In this document: positions 31,576 through 43,889 of the stretch, in pieces | How positions within the stretch are numbered: position 1 is the first letter of the stretch | Layout: each line of letters opens with the position of its first letter | Source: Tetraselmis striata | Taxonomy: Eukaryota; Chlorophyta; Chlorodendrophyceae; Chlorodendrales; Chlorodendraceae | DNA: 64,000 nt | Direction of reading: 5' to 3' | NCBI GenBank assembly: GCA_006384855.1 | Contig: VCJN01002223.1 | Location: 221,096 to 285,095 of the forward strand | The notes under the pieces: model-generated | Database searches by the model: none | What the model was told of the DNA's origin: nothing | The model's input: the letters and a program-made list of their open reading frames with translations, nothing else | Program-made: the position numbers and the translations under genes

Positions 31576-34500
31576 CTAGTGGACGCAGTGACTGGGGGGA
31601 ATGACGGGAAAGGCTCGCGACTGGCGTTGCCGATGCCCAGCCTGCAACCAATCTCTAGGCACTGCATTGCGACCGCCCCCCCCCCCCCCCCCCCCCTCAC
31701 ACACCACACGGCGTCGTGGGCCCCCACACACCTCTGCCTCAGCTTCCCCAGTCGCTCCACGCATTCTGCCTGCAGCATTGCACTGCGGCGCCGCCTTCAC
31801 TCCTGGACTCTTGGCAGCCTGTGAACGCGGGCAGTCCTTCACACCACCCCACGCGGCATGGCTTGGGTGCGCGCGTGGGGGGGGGGGCGGGGGGGGGGGG
31901 GGGGGGGGGGAGGCGCAGCCAGCGCATGGCCACTCTCTCACCTGCTTGGCAGTAGCAAGCTCCTGCTGAACGTCCTGCAGATCCGCGCTCAGGCTGGCAA
32001 CTGCTTCCTGGTCCCCAGCACATCATGGGCGGGTGTTAGCAGATGCCTGAGCATTCCTCACGGTCCTGAGGTAGCCGCGAGCTGCGTCAGCAAAATACCA
32101 CCTGGCTCTCCCAACTTCATACGTCAGGCCCAGTGATTGCTGCGAGTAACAGGTCGATCGCCCAAGGGGCCTGCTTCATGTGCTGATTTTCGCAGAGGGC
32201 GCGCTGCGGGTCTGCACTTGGATTACCTGTAGCCTGCCTGCTTGTGCGGTAGCCTCCTTCAGTTGGGTGGCCGCGTCTGCTGCTTCCCGATCTCGCTCTG
32301 CCCTCAGCTCACTAATCTTCATCTGCCAGGCCATGGCGCCACGCGTCAGCTCTGCTCGCCCCCTCCGTGGCTGATGTCCGCTTCCCATCTGTCTGGCACA
32401 AAGCTGCCTGAACCATGGGAGTGCCAGAGGCCTGGAGTGCCTCGGCGCCCTACCTCTAATGCCTCCGCCCGCTGCTCTGCTGCAGCTAGTTTGCCTTCCC
32501 GCGCCTCCAGTGCACTGGACATCTCTACCGCTTCTGACTTCAACTCCCTGGCCGCGTTCTGGAGGGCGGCCTTGTCACCCTGAGACAAGGTCATGGTGTA
32601 CACAGGCGTGCCTTCCTCAATGCGCCACAGTGGCAGATAGAGTTGATGTACTGCAAGCCGCCTTGGCATTAGTGCCGCCACGCTGGATGGGCACAAGGGC
32701 GGGCGGGCAGGCGGGGGGGGGGGGGGGGTGGGTGGGGGGGGGGGACCAGCAAAGCGCACCAGAGCCTCTGCGAGTGATCTTTTCAACGGTGCTTCTTCAG
32801 TGGCATCAGCGAGCTGCTGGAGCCGTGCCTCCAACTCAGCCTTCTCCTCCAAAACGAGGCGCAGAGCTGCCTGGAGCTGCGAGATCCTGCAGTCATCACG
32901 AGGTCACGCAGGAGCCAGGCTATCATCCTCTGCCGACCTTGGTGTGCTGTGGTCTGTGGCTGAAGGCAATTTGGCATGCCGTCCTGAGAACCCCAAACAG
33001 CTACCCGGAAATATTTCGCAGAAGCATGCACGCAAGTCACTCGTCTTTGAATGGCTACCATCCTGGAACACGATCCTTATCTGCACCATCGTCCTCCATC
33101 AAAAGCACTGAAAACATCTGCATGATTTTGATGCTATGCTTTAGACTGTTTGTAAGCACCTGACATTATGGCAACTCTATTTGCACAATCATGGATACCT
33201 CACTCATCCCCCACATTCAGCTGCCCCGCTAAGTCCGGCCAGCCATTCCACTATGCCAGCTCCATTCCAAAGGCCACACCTCTCAATCTTTGAGGCCAGC
33301 TCCATGTCGGTTTGGGCAGCGAGTACTCGGGCCGGAGACAAGGTGGCCTGGCGTAGCTCTGCACCAGAAAGGGATTATCTCAGCTGATCCGTTACCGCAC
33401 CGGCACATCCGTGGGAGCCTCTGGGTGCTGCTGCTAGCCTGCCGCTCACCTAGAGACCTCCGGAGGGAAGCATCCGTGGCGTCCCAGCTGGCTACAGCCC
33501 GCTCTGCCCGAGCACAGTCCAGCTCAGCTTGCAAATTTGCAGATAGCAGTTGCTCCACCTGCCATGACAGAGATCCCATACCACCAATTCAGACATTTTT
33601 CCAGGCATAGCTTCGCAAGCCTGGTGCTGCAATAGTGGCGGCAATGCCGCACCCATGTTGCTGCTAGCACGTCCTAGGGGGCGCCCTACAATCTTCCATG
33701 AAACATGAGTGAGGACCTAATCACTTCGTCGTCATGAGTGTAATAAGAAAATATATAGACATAAGTGCATGCGCAATGAATGATGGCGCAGGGCACAGAA
33801 AGTCCATGCATAGTTTCAAGGAAGAGGACTCCGTAGCTGCCTAATCGGAGGGCGCACTGAAATCACTCTAGCGCCATGAGTATGTGACATTGATTGAGCG
33901 GCGCGCGGGTTCCTCCGCACATGCCCCATCGGAGGTAGCGATCGACACGGGGCAGCAGGCGTGCCTGAGTCTGCAGAGTCAGCAGTCGCTCCGCCATGCA
34001 CTCCAGACTCTGCTGTGGCTCTTTGCGACTCCATTCAATAAAGGGGCGCGTCCCCTGCGCGTCGCCGCTGGCCACCGTCGCCAACATGCCATCTACTTGT
34101 GCCTGCAGACGGAAAGTTGGATACATGAGGCCCGCACGCTGAGACAGCCTAGGGATCGCTAGCATTGTCATCAGGAGCAAGTATCTGTCCGCGCCAGGAC
34201 TACTCTCTAGGCAGTGAAGGTCGGCTTTGGATCAGGGGCTGCGGCGTTCACGCAAGGCGGGGGATTGGATTTCGACACGATGTGGCATGTTTGTGTACCA
34301 ATGTGACAGGCCAGTGGAAGGACGCAGGCGAGAGTCCCTGAGCACACCTCGAGGCGCTGCCTGCTGGCGTGGGAGATGCAGGCCTGCTCTTCCTGCAGCT
34401 CAAGCCGCCGCTGCGCGTCGCCTAGCTGCTGCTGCGCCTGCCTGGTTGCGGCAGTGGCGGTGGCCAGCGCCCCCTCCTGGCGGCTGCCCTCCGCTTTCAG

Positions 34501-37500
34501 GCGAGCCACCTCAGCGCGAGCAGCTTCCGACTCCGAGCGCGCTGCCTCAGCCTCCTTCAGCAAACGTGAAGCCGTTCTCTGGCGCCACAGCAGGCTCATT
34601 CGGCTTAGTATGCGGTAGAGAGCTCTCATGCAGGTAACTGGTGGCGCATGGAACAGGTGGTTTGGCCCAAAAGGGCACGAAAGAGGGCTACCATATAGCA
34701 CAATACGCAACATGCTTGTGTGTGTATGTGGATGTGCACGCTTGCATGCGGACAGGCTGACTGCGGTAGAGCCCCACACAGGAGGACAGGGGTTCAGCTC
34801 GGACAGCCAAAGCCAAACCTGCGAGTCCCGGAGGCCTGCCTCTGCTGACTCCAGCTGTTCCCATAGCGCGCCCACGCGTTTCTTCTCCGCGGTCTCTTGC
34901 TTGGCTGCTGCTGCCCGCAGACGTTCCACTTCGGCTCGCGCTGTTTCTGAGGCGTCCCTGATGAAAATGTGCAGCGGTAGCTTATTGACAGGGAGTTCAT
35001 TGTTGTCCCAAATCAAATTAAACTCTCCAGTAAGACCCAGTATTGCGAAGCCAGTGCGGTCACTGACGGACTCTATGATGTGCTATCCGTAAAACACAAT
35101 AATTGGCTGTAACAGGAAATGGACATGGTGACGGCCGGGTCGACAGAAGCCACTCACTTGCTGATTCGAATAACGCGTTCCTGCTCCTCTTTCTCTTTCC
35201 GCAGCACCGCCAGGTTGTCACTCAGGCGCTTGCGGTCGGTATCTGCCGCAGCACGCCGCTCTTCACTGCGCACCAGGAGGCCCTCCAGCCGCTGCGCCTT
35301 GGCCTCAGCCTCCTTGGCAATCCTGGCTGAAGTGTTGGCAGCTGCTTCCAGGACAGACATTTTCCTACCAGGCGGCGAGGTAGGGGGGGGGGGGGGGGGG
35401 GGGGCGCAATCAGATAGCGAGAAGGCCACATGTCATCCAGCAACAATCTCAGATTTTGCAATGTCGCGAGGGAAGTCAGCCACATGTGTGTTGTCCGATT
35501 GTCCCATAGACCACTGCAGACAGAAACACCTGAACTCATGTAGCCACAGCCATCGAAGCTGGCTACTTAAATGTTGTGCGCGTGCGAAGGAGGAGACAGG
35601 TGCAGCAAACGAATAAGGCCGCAAACACTTGTTGCCCTCTTTTTAATGACTGATCCATGCGCAGTATATTGGGTGCTTACTTCTCGTTGACCCGGAGTGC
35701 CCTCCTTGCGCGCCCAGCGCAGGCCGCGTCCTCTTCTCCTTTCCTCCGCAGCGCTGCAATCGCTGCTGCGTCGCGCGCTCGGCGGGCGCGCAGCATTCGC
35801 ACCCGAGCTGCACGCTTGGTAGCCTCCAGGCGAGCGGGCGCTGTAGCCACCCGTAGCTTGTCCAGCTCGTTCTGCAACTTGCGTGCACGGCGTTGTTCGC
35901 TCACCAGCTGCTGCCCCAAATCCAATATTCGACGATGGTACACGTCCTCTTTGGCCTCCAGGGCTGCGTACTTCTCCTCTGTAGCCTCGGCGGCCTTCAA
36001 GCGCGCCTTCTGTGTAGCAAGCTGGCAGGACAGTGAACAAATCAGAAAGGCTGCATGCGTCCCTCACTGTTGTCCCTCATGATTGGGCAGATTAGCGCTG
36101 CCATGAATGTGTAGGACGTGCCCACCCATCCGAGGCAGTGCAGACATAGGCCGGAAGGCGAGACTGAGGAAGTTCAGGTAAGTATGTCTGCGCCTTTTGG
36201 GGTTCGTGGTGTGTGTTGAGGGGGGGGGGGGGGGGGGGGGTTCTATGTGATACTACCTCTTCCAGCAGGTCCTGGTTCCGCTTCTCCATTTCAGCGCAGC
36301 GTTCCTGAGCATCTAACAGTTCTGATTCTGCAATGTCGTACTTGCGCTGTGGAGCAGCACGACAGGAGCAGGGCAAGGGAGGGAGGCATAGAACATTGTC
36401 ACCCACACATCATCCATTACTACACGAGGCACACGTACAGCTGTCATAGTGCACAAGTGCAGACAGTGTTTTGCTGGGTTACACTGGTGAACAGCAAACT
36501 GGAGTGTTGAACGGATGCTGTGCGCACGAATCAATCGTTACCAAACATGAAAGCACATTGGACATCTCCTTGGCCATGGGAACATGACCTGAATCCCACG
36601 TGTCGACTTCTACGTGAAATACTGTGCGAAATATGAAAGGGGGGGGGGGGGGGGGGGGTTGAATAAATGTGACCATGCCAGCCATGCTGTGTACGCAATG
36701 GAAAGAGAACAAGGGACGTGTGTAAAAACGCCTGGCTGTCCCACGAGCCGTGGATGGCGAGACTTGTGGGTTGGGATTGTGTGGAGAATGCTTGGAGATG
36801 TCTTTGGAGGCCAAGGACATGGTGGAGCGAGAAACAGCCACCTTGAAGGTCTCACTTGCCGCCTGCACACGCTCCTCCGCTTCTCGGCGTGTTTCTTCCG
36901 CACTGGCCAGCACCTTGGACACATCGCTCCGTACTGCTTGCCACTCCTTGTTTGTGCGCTTCTCCGAGCCCTCCAGTTCAACCCTAAGCCTCCGCACCTG
37001 GTGGCAGGAAGCTCAATGTCAGCGCAGAACAATTATGAAAGCAAATCAAAGACATGGATAGAGCAGGCACATATCGGTCTCTAGACTCACCTCCTGTTCC
37101 AGCGCCCCAGTGGTGCTCTGCAGCCTGTCGTCCGCCCTGAACAGCCAGTTTATCGACCAACTCAGATCCCACCCTCTCTGTTTCACAGCAATGCACTGTC
37201 CATCGTTGCTCTGGGGCGCCACATTGATTGGCGCCAACATCATACGATCAATGCACACATCAAGAACTCCATCAAGTGGACTACTCACCGCTCTAGCAAC
37301 GTATGCTGGTGAGATGCATGCTTCAGCAATGCGCGCTGACAGGCAATCAGCGCCTGGACCCCAAGCAGCGGGATGTCCGCTCCCACAGTCGCGCCTGCAA
37401 GGGAAACAATCGCGGCGAACATCTACCCCTCGGCATCTTTCTTTCCTCGGGGAAAGCTAGCTCATTGCCCTTGCATACACACCTGGATTGCTAAGGGAGA

Positions 37501-40500
37501 GGTGCAGCTGTGGGAGCAGTGTGTCCAGATCCGCTTTTTGCTTCACAGCCACGCGCCAAGCGTGTTCCAGTTCCTCGCTGGACCCCTGTGCTGCCAGCTC
37601 GAGTGCATCCTCTACACTAGCTTGCACACGCAGCCCAGCCTCGCGGCAACAGTCCCATAGCTGCAGGGTCTGGCTTGCCACAGCGGAGGCGTGGGCTTCT
37701 GCTGCATGCACACGATCCAGCAGCATGGTTCGATCCTCTGCAGCACGGGCCTCGACACGCGCCACCTCTTCGGCCGCCGCTTCAGCCTCAGCCTGAGCTG
37801 CCTTGATCTGCTGTGTTGCGGTCTCGGCTTCCATGGAATTTTGCAAGGCCGCCCTGAGGATCATGGACAGTCAGTTATTCCAAAGCAATGAGGAGCAGCA
37901 CGAAATCCACAAATCACCGCGCCAGATAACTCACAGACTAGTCAAGTTCTTCCCATTATCAAGATTTCTCCCTCCAGGTCGGCGACAGGCGGATTCGTAG
38001 CTCCTCTACCGCCTTCGCTCCAGCAAACAGAAGCCTCTGTCAGTAGGCTCCGCACCTGAGCTCTTGCAGGCGATCAGTCTTGGCTTTGGCTTCGGCATCT
38101 GCCTTTGCCCAGCCATCCCTTAACGAGTCTGCCTCAGCTTCCTTCTCTGCCACCTCCTGTTTAGCTTCCCGCACCTCTGCCTCCGCCTCGCGCCAGCTCT
38201 GCTCCAATCGCACCTGGCAATCATGCACAAGGTCTAGATCATGCCTTGATGGCCCTGATTGAAATTGCTACTACCATCACGGCTTCTCGTTGAGTATATC
38301 TGCCATCCACTTCGTTCAGCGGTCAGTTGCAGATGCGGGAAAGATGGTCGGCCAACACGTGACAGTGTGATAGCAGGTTGCAGATGGTCATGGTTGCCGC
38401 ACCAGCTTCTCGTCAGCAGCCTTTAGCTGTCGTTGCAGCCCAGCCATTGTGTCCGAGGCTGAGCTCCGCCGTGCCATGTGCTCTTCATACTCACTGCGCA
38501 TCAGCCTATGCTTGGTTGTCAGCTCTTCTGCATGAGCCTTCAACTGTACCTCGCGCTGCCGGTATCCCTCGAGTTCCGACTTCAGCGCAGCGTGCTCTGC
38601 GGCATGCTCCTCCAGCTGCTGCGCCCTTGCTTCCCGCCCTGTCTTGGCCACAGCCTGTACCTGCTCCTCAGCTAGCCTGCGGGCTGTTGCCATCCAGGGG
38701 CCAAAACGGGTTTTCAGGGCGCCTTAAATTTCTGGGCCCAGAGGACGGTAGTCTTGAAGGGGAGTAATCATTCAGATACTCGATACTCCTTGTCGGTGCA
38801 AGCTGGGCGACGGAGCAAGTCGTACCAGCGTGCGCAGCGTCCAGCTGGGCCTCCAGCCCGGTCGACTTTCCCTCAGCTGCCACCAACATATCCGCGGATT
38901 GCCGCAGTTCCATGCTGAAGCACCAGGCCAGCCTCTCCACTGCCTCGCGCGGAGTCAACTCCTCAATTCGCAGAAGGCCATCGCGGATTGTAGGAATCTC
39001 ACTGCGCTCCACCGTCGCCCTGTAGCACCACGTGGCGCATTTTGCCTATGAGCGCCAGATAGAAGACTCCCAAACTGGTCTGAAATATTTCTGCCCCCGG
39101 CACTCTGCAGACTCTGTGTATATCCTACCGAGGCATCAGATGCCACGCTGCGGGCAGAACTAGGCTGCGTGTTGCCCCGCCCCCCCCCCCCCCCCCCCCC
39201 CACACACACACCTTAAGTGAGATTGCACCAGCTTCCCCAGCCCCTGCATTGATGCCTCCGCTTCTGCCACCTTTGCCTCGCTCTTCTGCAGCGCATTCTG
39301 CGCTTCTTTTAGGCTCCCTAACTGAAAGTTCTCTTGCTCCAGAACCAGAGCGCGGGCTCGTGCCTCGACGTTGGACTTCATCACCTGGAGCAAATATCCA
39401 CGACTGTTCACCGCATGCCAGCTGTGTGAAGCGCGCATCACAAGAGGAAGCAAAGGCAAGCAGCGTGGGTTTACACACAGTGATCTCTGCTTTCAGAGAC
39501 TCCACTGCGTGCTCGGCCTTCTCCAGACTGTCCATGGCTGCGTCTCTATCTCTTTGAATAGACTGCGCAATGCACCACAAAACATTAGCGTGCACATTCA
39601 CGCCAACACATAGGTTGCATGCTGGTGAATATCGCACCCGGCACTGCTCCCTGAGGCCCTCTGCCGCTTCAACAAGCCCGTGCATCTTCTGCTCCCTGCT
39701 GCGAAGCTGTTCCTGTACATGATCTTTTTCGGCCTCTGATTTGCTCAGTCGCTGCTGTAGCTCGCCTGTCATGCGGTCAAAGTCCACCTTGGCAGCCTGC
39801 GATACGAAATATTGAGTCTGCTGCTGAATTCCGATCTTTAAAGCAAAGGCAGGGGCAGTCGTTCAGGGCCTACATGGGCGCGCTCCTCCAGCAGCGCAAT
39901 GTCCTGTGCAGCCTGCTGCTTTGCATCTGCAAGGGAAGTTTCCATGGCAGCCACTTGCGGCAGAGTTTCCAGCGCTTTCTCAATCTTCTGTCGCTCAAGC
40001 TCCAGATCGTTCTAGAAGGAAGCAGAACCGCCCACAGATGTAAGGATTTAATATGGCAACCAGTGACATCCGGAATCGCAGGATTTAGCTATCAAGGGAT
40101 ATAAGCTGATGCACTGTGTCCTCATAGACATCTATTTCCACTCTATTATTATCCGTGCACCCAGTGCCGAAGCTCCTAGTCAGGGGCTGAAAACGGTGAG
40201 CAATGTTTCATGATGCTACAATAGTTAGATCCACTCATCACGTTACCGAGCACAGTCCAGCCGTACCTGCAGTGAAAAGTTGAGCTCCCGCTCCTTGGAC
40301 AATGCCACTTGCAGCGACTCCACCAGGGATGCCTGCTTTGCTGCTCCGGCCCTCTGCTCCTCTAGCTGCTTCTCCAGCGTTGACACCATTGCAGCTGATG
40401 CTGAAGCCTGGCGGCCAGACAGACATTCAGTGAGAGACATTAGGTGATGTGTTCTGCGCTTGCTATGTACAATGCATCCCAATATCAACGGAGAGCGGAT

Positions 40501-42583
40501 GGAGAAGCTGGTTCCTGAATGAGTAAGGAGATGATAGTGCCTTGAAGTATATCCAAAATGATCTCGCGGGCTTGCCACACACATGGATATAAAGGTCAAG
40601 ACGCCCTCAGGCCATTGGGCACTGCAAGATGCACGCTGAGGCGTGCAGGCGGCAAATAAGGTTAGTCTTGTGACACTGCATGATATATACATGAACGCTT
40701 GACGCTTGCAGCTGTAAATCGCATTATGTCACATGCAAGATCAAAGGGCACAGGTTCCCGCACCTCAGCTAGCACGGAAGGTTGCTGAGGCCGTAACGCT
40801 GTCCGGTGCTGCAGCTCTATTAGCTGCCGATGTGCATGCTGTGCAGCGGCCTCGTGCGCTTGCGTCTCGCGCCGCGCCGTCTCCAGCGCGCCCCGTAGTG
40901 CCTTTGCTTCCGAGTCTGCTCGCATCCCTGCCTGCCTTGCAGCGTGCTTGGGGAGAAACGGGGGGTCATGTCTGAGGGTCAGCATCTCAAGGTGGCATCT
41001 GCACAATGTGTGATAGCTGGAGCATGGCATAATTAGGCTGCAGAAGGTACATGAATTGTTGCAGAGAGGGCAAGGTGGATAGTATGTATGTGTGAGTAGG
41101 TGTGGAGGAGGGGATATTATGGCATCAGTTTGAAAGAACGGGGATGCACTTGGGGACCACAGTTTGGTGAAGACGACATACATGCTTGACGAGTAGAGGT
41201 GTAAGTATATTTGCAGATTACAACATCCGAGAGATAACAAGGGTGGCGAGGTCAACAAGCTTACCAGTTGTGAGTTTGCAGCACGCAGATCTGTCTCCAT
41301 CGCTTCACGCAGAGAGGCCGGCATGCTGGGCGATCCGCCGGGGCTAGTTGCATTTACAGGCACAAGAATTGTGCGCGATGCTCAGCGCTGTACGGTTTAC
41401 AGGTCCCAGCCACGTCATCAGGTGCGAGGTCAGGACAACCAGGCAATAGACACTGACTCTATGGGATATGAGAAACCGCGCGGCAAGACAAACAGGAAAT
41501 GACCCCACGACAGCAAGGAACACAAGCGGCCTGGTGCCATTCACCTTGGGCTGGCTTCACGCCTAGGTTCAGCTGTAGCCGCGGATGCGCTGTCTCCAGC
41601 TGCCCAGCGTGCCACATGGGCCCACTGGCCGTCTATGTGTGCACCAGCGCTGGGTTGCCATGCAGAGTGTGCAATCGGACCTGAGGGCCGCGGCCTGGGG
41701 TGAGGGTTAGGAGAGTCGCTCTCTGGGTCACGATCCTGGATGCGGAGATGGTCACTGAAAGAAGCTTCCCGTCGAATTCCTGGTGAGGGCATAGCACTGG
41801 AAGGTAAACCGGCATAGGCACCTAGCCCTCCGAACCGTGCACTGTGCTGCTGGTGCAGACTGCCTGCTGGGCTGATGCCGCCCTCTTCGCTGCTGCCATC
41901 GCTGCTGCTGCTGCTGCTGCGCGCAGCGGCCACGTTGCGCCCACGTGCAGAGAATAGCTGCCTCTCAAGTTCGGCCAGCGCCGGTCCTGCCTGTCACATA
42001 CGCCAGGTTTCAGTCAGCTGTCAAAAAGTGAAGCAGGCGCAGGTAGCAGCAGCAGACTGCATGCTGACACTGTGATGATAGATTGGCGCCGGCTTTCCAT
42101 GGCGCGAGGACAAATCTGGAATGTAAAGAGCGGCAATAGCTAGGTATCTAGATACAAAGCATAGGCTTGCAGAAAAAACATTGCACGTCTTGGCTTTGCT
42201 GACCCCACAGCATGACGATGGGCAGCCTACCCAACCAGCACGCTGCTTTTCTACCCAACGGCACCTTTCCACCCAACGGCATTTCCCAGAAACTTGTCCC
42301 GGAGCATGTAGTGACCAGCGTCCGCCTACTTATTGCTCCCACTCATGTCTATGGGAGCGAGTGCATGTCCTTTGCTTTCGGTCGTCAAGCAAGACTTCAC
42401 TCTGGGTGCATGGTTCGTCAACGCAAGACCAATAGGAAAAAGGCACACGCATACACACAGAAACACACACACACACAAGCATACGCACACAAAAGGACAG
42501 GAGGGGGTGAAATCGGGTCAGCGAACCTGGTTGGGAGAGCTGGGCTGGGCGCTGCGACTGTTTGCAAGTGGAGACGCCACCAT
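31576..42583 (-). CDS. Large coiled-coil protein, 30 exons, 1572 residues
   Basis: Exons (minus): 42583-42527, 41990-41545, 41343-41265, 40946-40764, 40407-40267, 40011-39874, 39796-39638, 39562-39479, 39384-39212, 39019-38826, 38683-38403, 38213-38056, 37853-37483, 37394-37289, 37136-37091, 36997-36842, 36346-36257, 36021-35681, 35364-35158, 34957-34819, 34578-34348, 34102-33947, 33558-33450, 33358-33280, 32886-32760, 32579-32454, 32349-32227, 32007-31942, 31818-31732, 31641-31576. The sum is 4719 nt with phase consistent at all 29 junctions; the donor at 33947 is the weakest. The first 170 residues are Ser/Pro-rich and disordered (SSSSSSDGSSEEGG). The rest is almost continuous heptad-rich helix with Ala, Glu, Arg, Gln and Lys (e.g. 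ERQKIEKALETLPQ, KEAEADSLRDGW). No motor, kinase or membrane domain is visible. Such proteins are usually cytoskeletal, basal-body or Golgi scaffolds; which is unknown. Confidence 0.8.
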
Positions 42584-43582
42584 CGTTGCTGCAAGCGTGC
42601 TGGGCAGCTCCACAGCGCCGTGCAGACACTCCTTCTTGCTGGGAGGGGGTTGGATTTCTGCCGCACCGTGCTGGTCTCATTAAAATCCCAGGGGAATACG
42701 AGATGTTTTTATGAGTGCTGCAGTGCTGCCGAGAGAATTTCGCGGCAGAGGTATCGTAACGAGGACCCTTGTCGCACCGTCTACGCGCCGTTGCCGCCGC
42801 CAAGTTAAGCGCTTTCGTGGTAGTTTAAAGCTGAATGAGCACCCAAATCGTCCATCCACGCTTGCCCTGTCCGTAGTCGCTTATTCTATTCTGAATAAGC
42901 AGGTTCGCAGCAGGACCCAATATGCAGGATTTTGAGTTGTTGACCTCGCTGCTGCAGGCCCAGCTCGCATCACATACAGCCAGCGCGCGCACTCGTAGAG
43001 GTGACCAAAGTCCCGCAAGGCAAGTCGTAGTTTAATTCACGCCTCAGTGCCACACTGTGTCAGGAATATCAGTAGACATCGCTGTTGGCGTCATTTGACT
43101 CTGCAGGTGGAAGTTGACCGCGCAGGTGCGCACAGACAAGTAGCGACTATGTCTGCTACCTGGGATCGACTACCCTGTAAGGATTACCTGTACTCTCGTC
43201 GCAGAATGGCGGTCGGATGTCTGTTCGTCCGTCTGCGCCGCGCGATGACCGCGTCGCGTTGTCATCATCGGCGAATAATAATAACAATAATAATTGAATG
43301 ATAATATATTAGCGACCGTGATAATAATAATAATATAACAATATAATAATAATAACAATAATAATAAGGATCCATATTTCATCGTTAGGGGGTACTTTGT
43401 TTTTTCGCCCCCGGGACATGACTGGCACCAGTGAAACCCTTGCAGCGTCTCTACGACGGGGTACTTACTTTTATAATAAATTACTAGCCAAGCAAAAGGA
43501 TAATCTACAGCGACGTCGTCGACATTAATCGTCGACATTAAAAACCCGGTGTGTACAGGTAGTGGAGAATTGAAAAACAGGG
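42584..43582. other. Upstream region of the coiled-coil gene; AT-rich microsatellite
   Basis: No gene recognised. A CACACA-rich run is at 42448-42490 (inside intron 1) and an (AAT)n-type microsatellite at 43277-43370. The segment at 43407-43462 is a near copy of 5149-5208. Confidence 0.5.
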
Positions 43583-43608
43583 TTTCAAAGTTGAGCCTGG
43601 TTGTGCCA
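43583..43608 (-). repeat. B2 split direct repeat
   Basis: TTTCAAAGTTGAGCCTGGTT plus GTGCCA, 24 of 26 positions identical to B1 at 43889-43914. Confidence 0.8.
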
Positions 43609-43701
43609 AAAAGGTCGCGCAGGCTGTTTTACACGGTCAAGAGCCGAAATTGGCAGGATGGTTTAGCGAAAGCGTGGAGGGAAAACGGAGTCAGGGGGGG
43701 G

Positions 43702-43889
43702 CGCTGCGTGGAACGCAGCGAAAACTGGAAGATGGCAGGCTCAGCTGTTCTGGCTGCTTTTATGTCTACTCGTGCTGCACCCAAAAAGGGCGCAACAACA
43801 GATGCCTAGTTCCCGTACCAATGAGCAGCACCTGTAGCTAAAAAGCGGTTAGGTCAAGGAGGGAAACCCCATAAACTAGTTTAGATCAT
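43702..43889 (-). repeat. A2 split direct repeat, 188 bp
   Basis: Same length as A1 (46621-46808), with three substitutions. Its edge forms a hairpin, CGCTGCG-TGGAA-CGCAGCG (43702-43720). The 3' half AAACCCCATAAACTAGTTTA GATCAT is also present in a diverged copy at about 49676-49702. Confidence 0.9.

Noticed and set aside
31576..31969. Proline- and glycine-run frames in both directions
   Set aside because: They arise from C and G homopolymers in introns of the coiled-coil gene.
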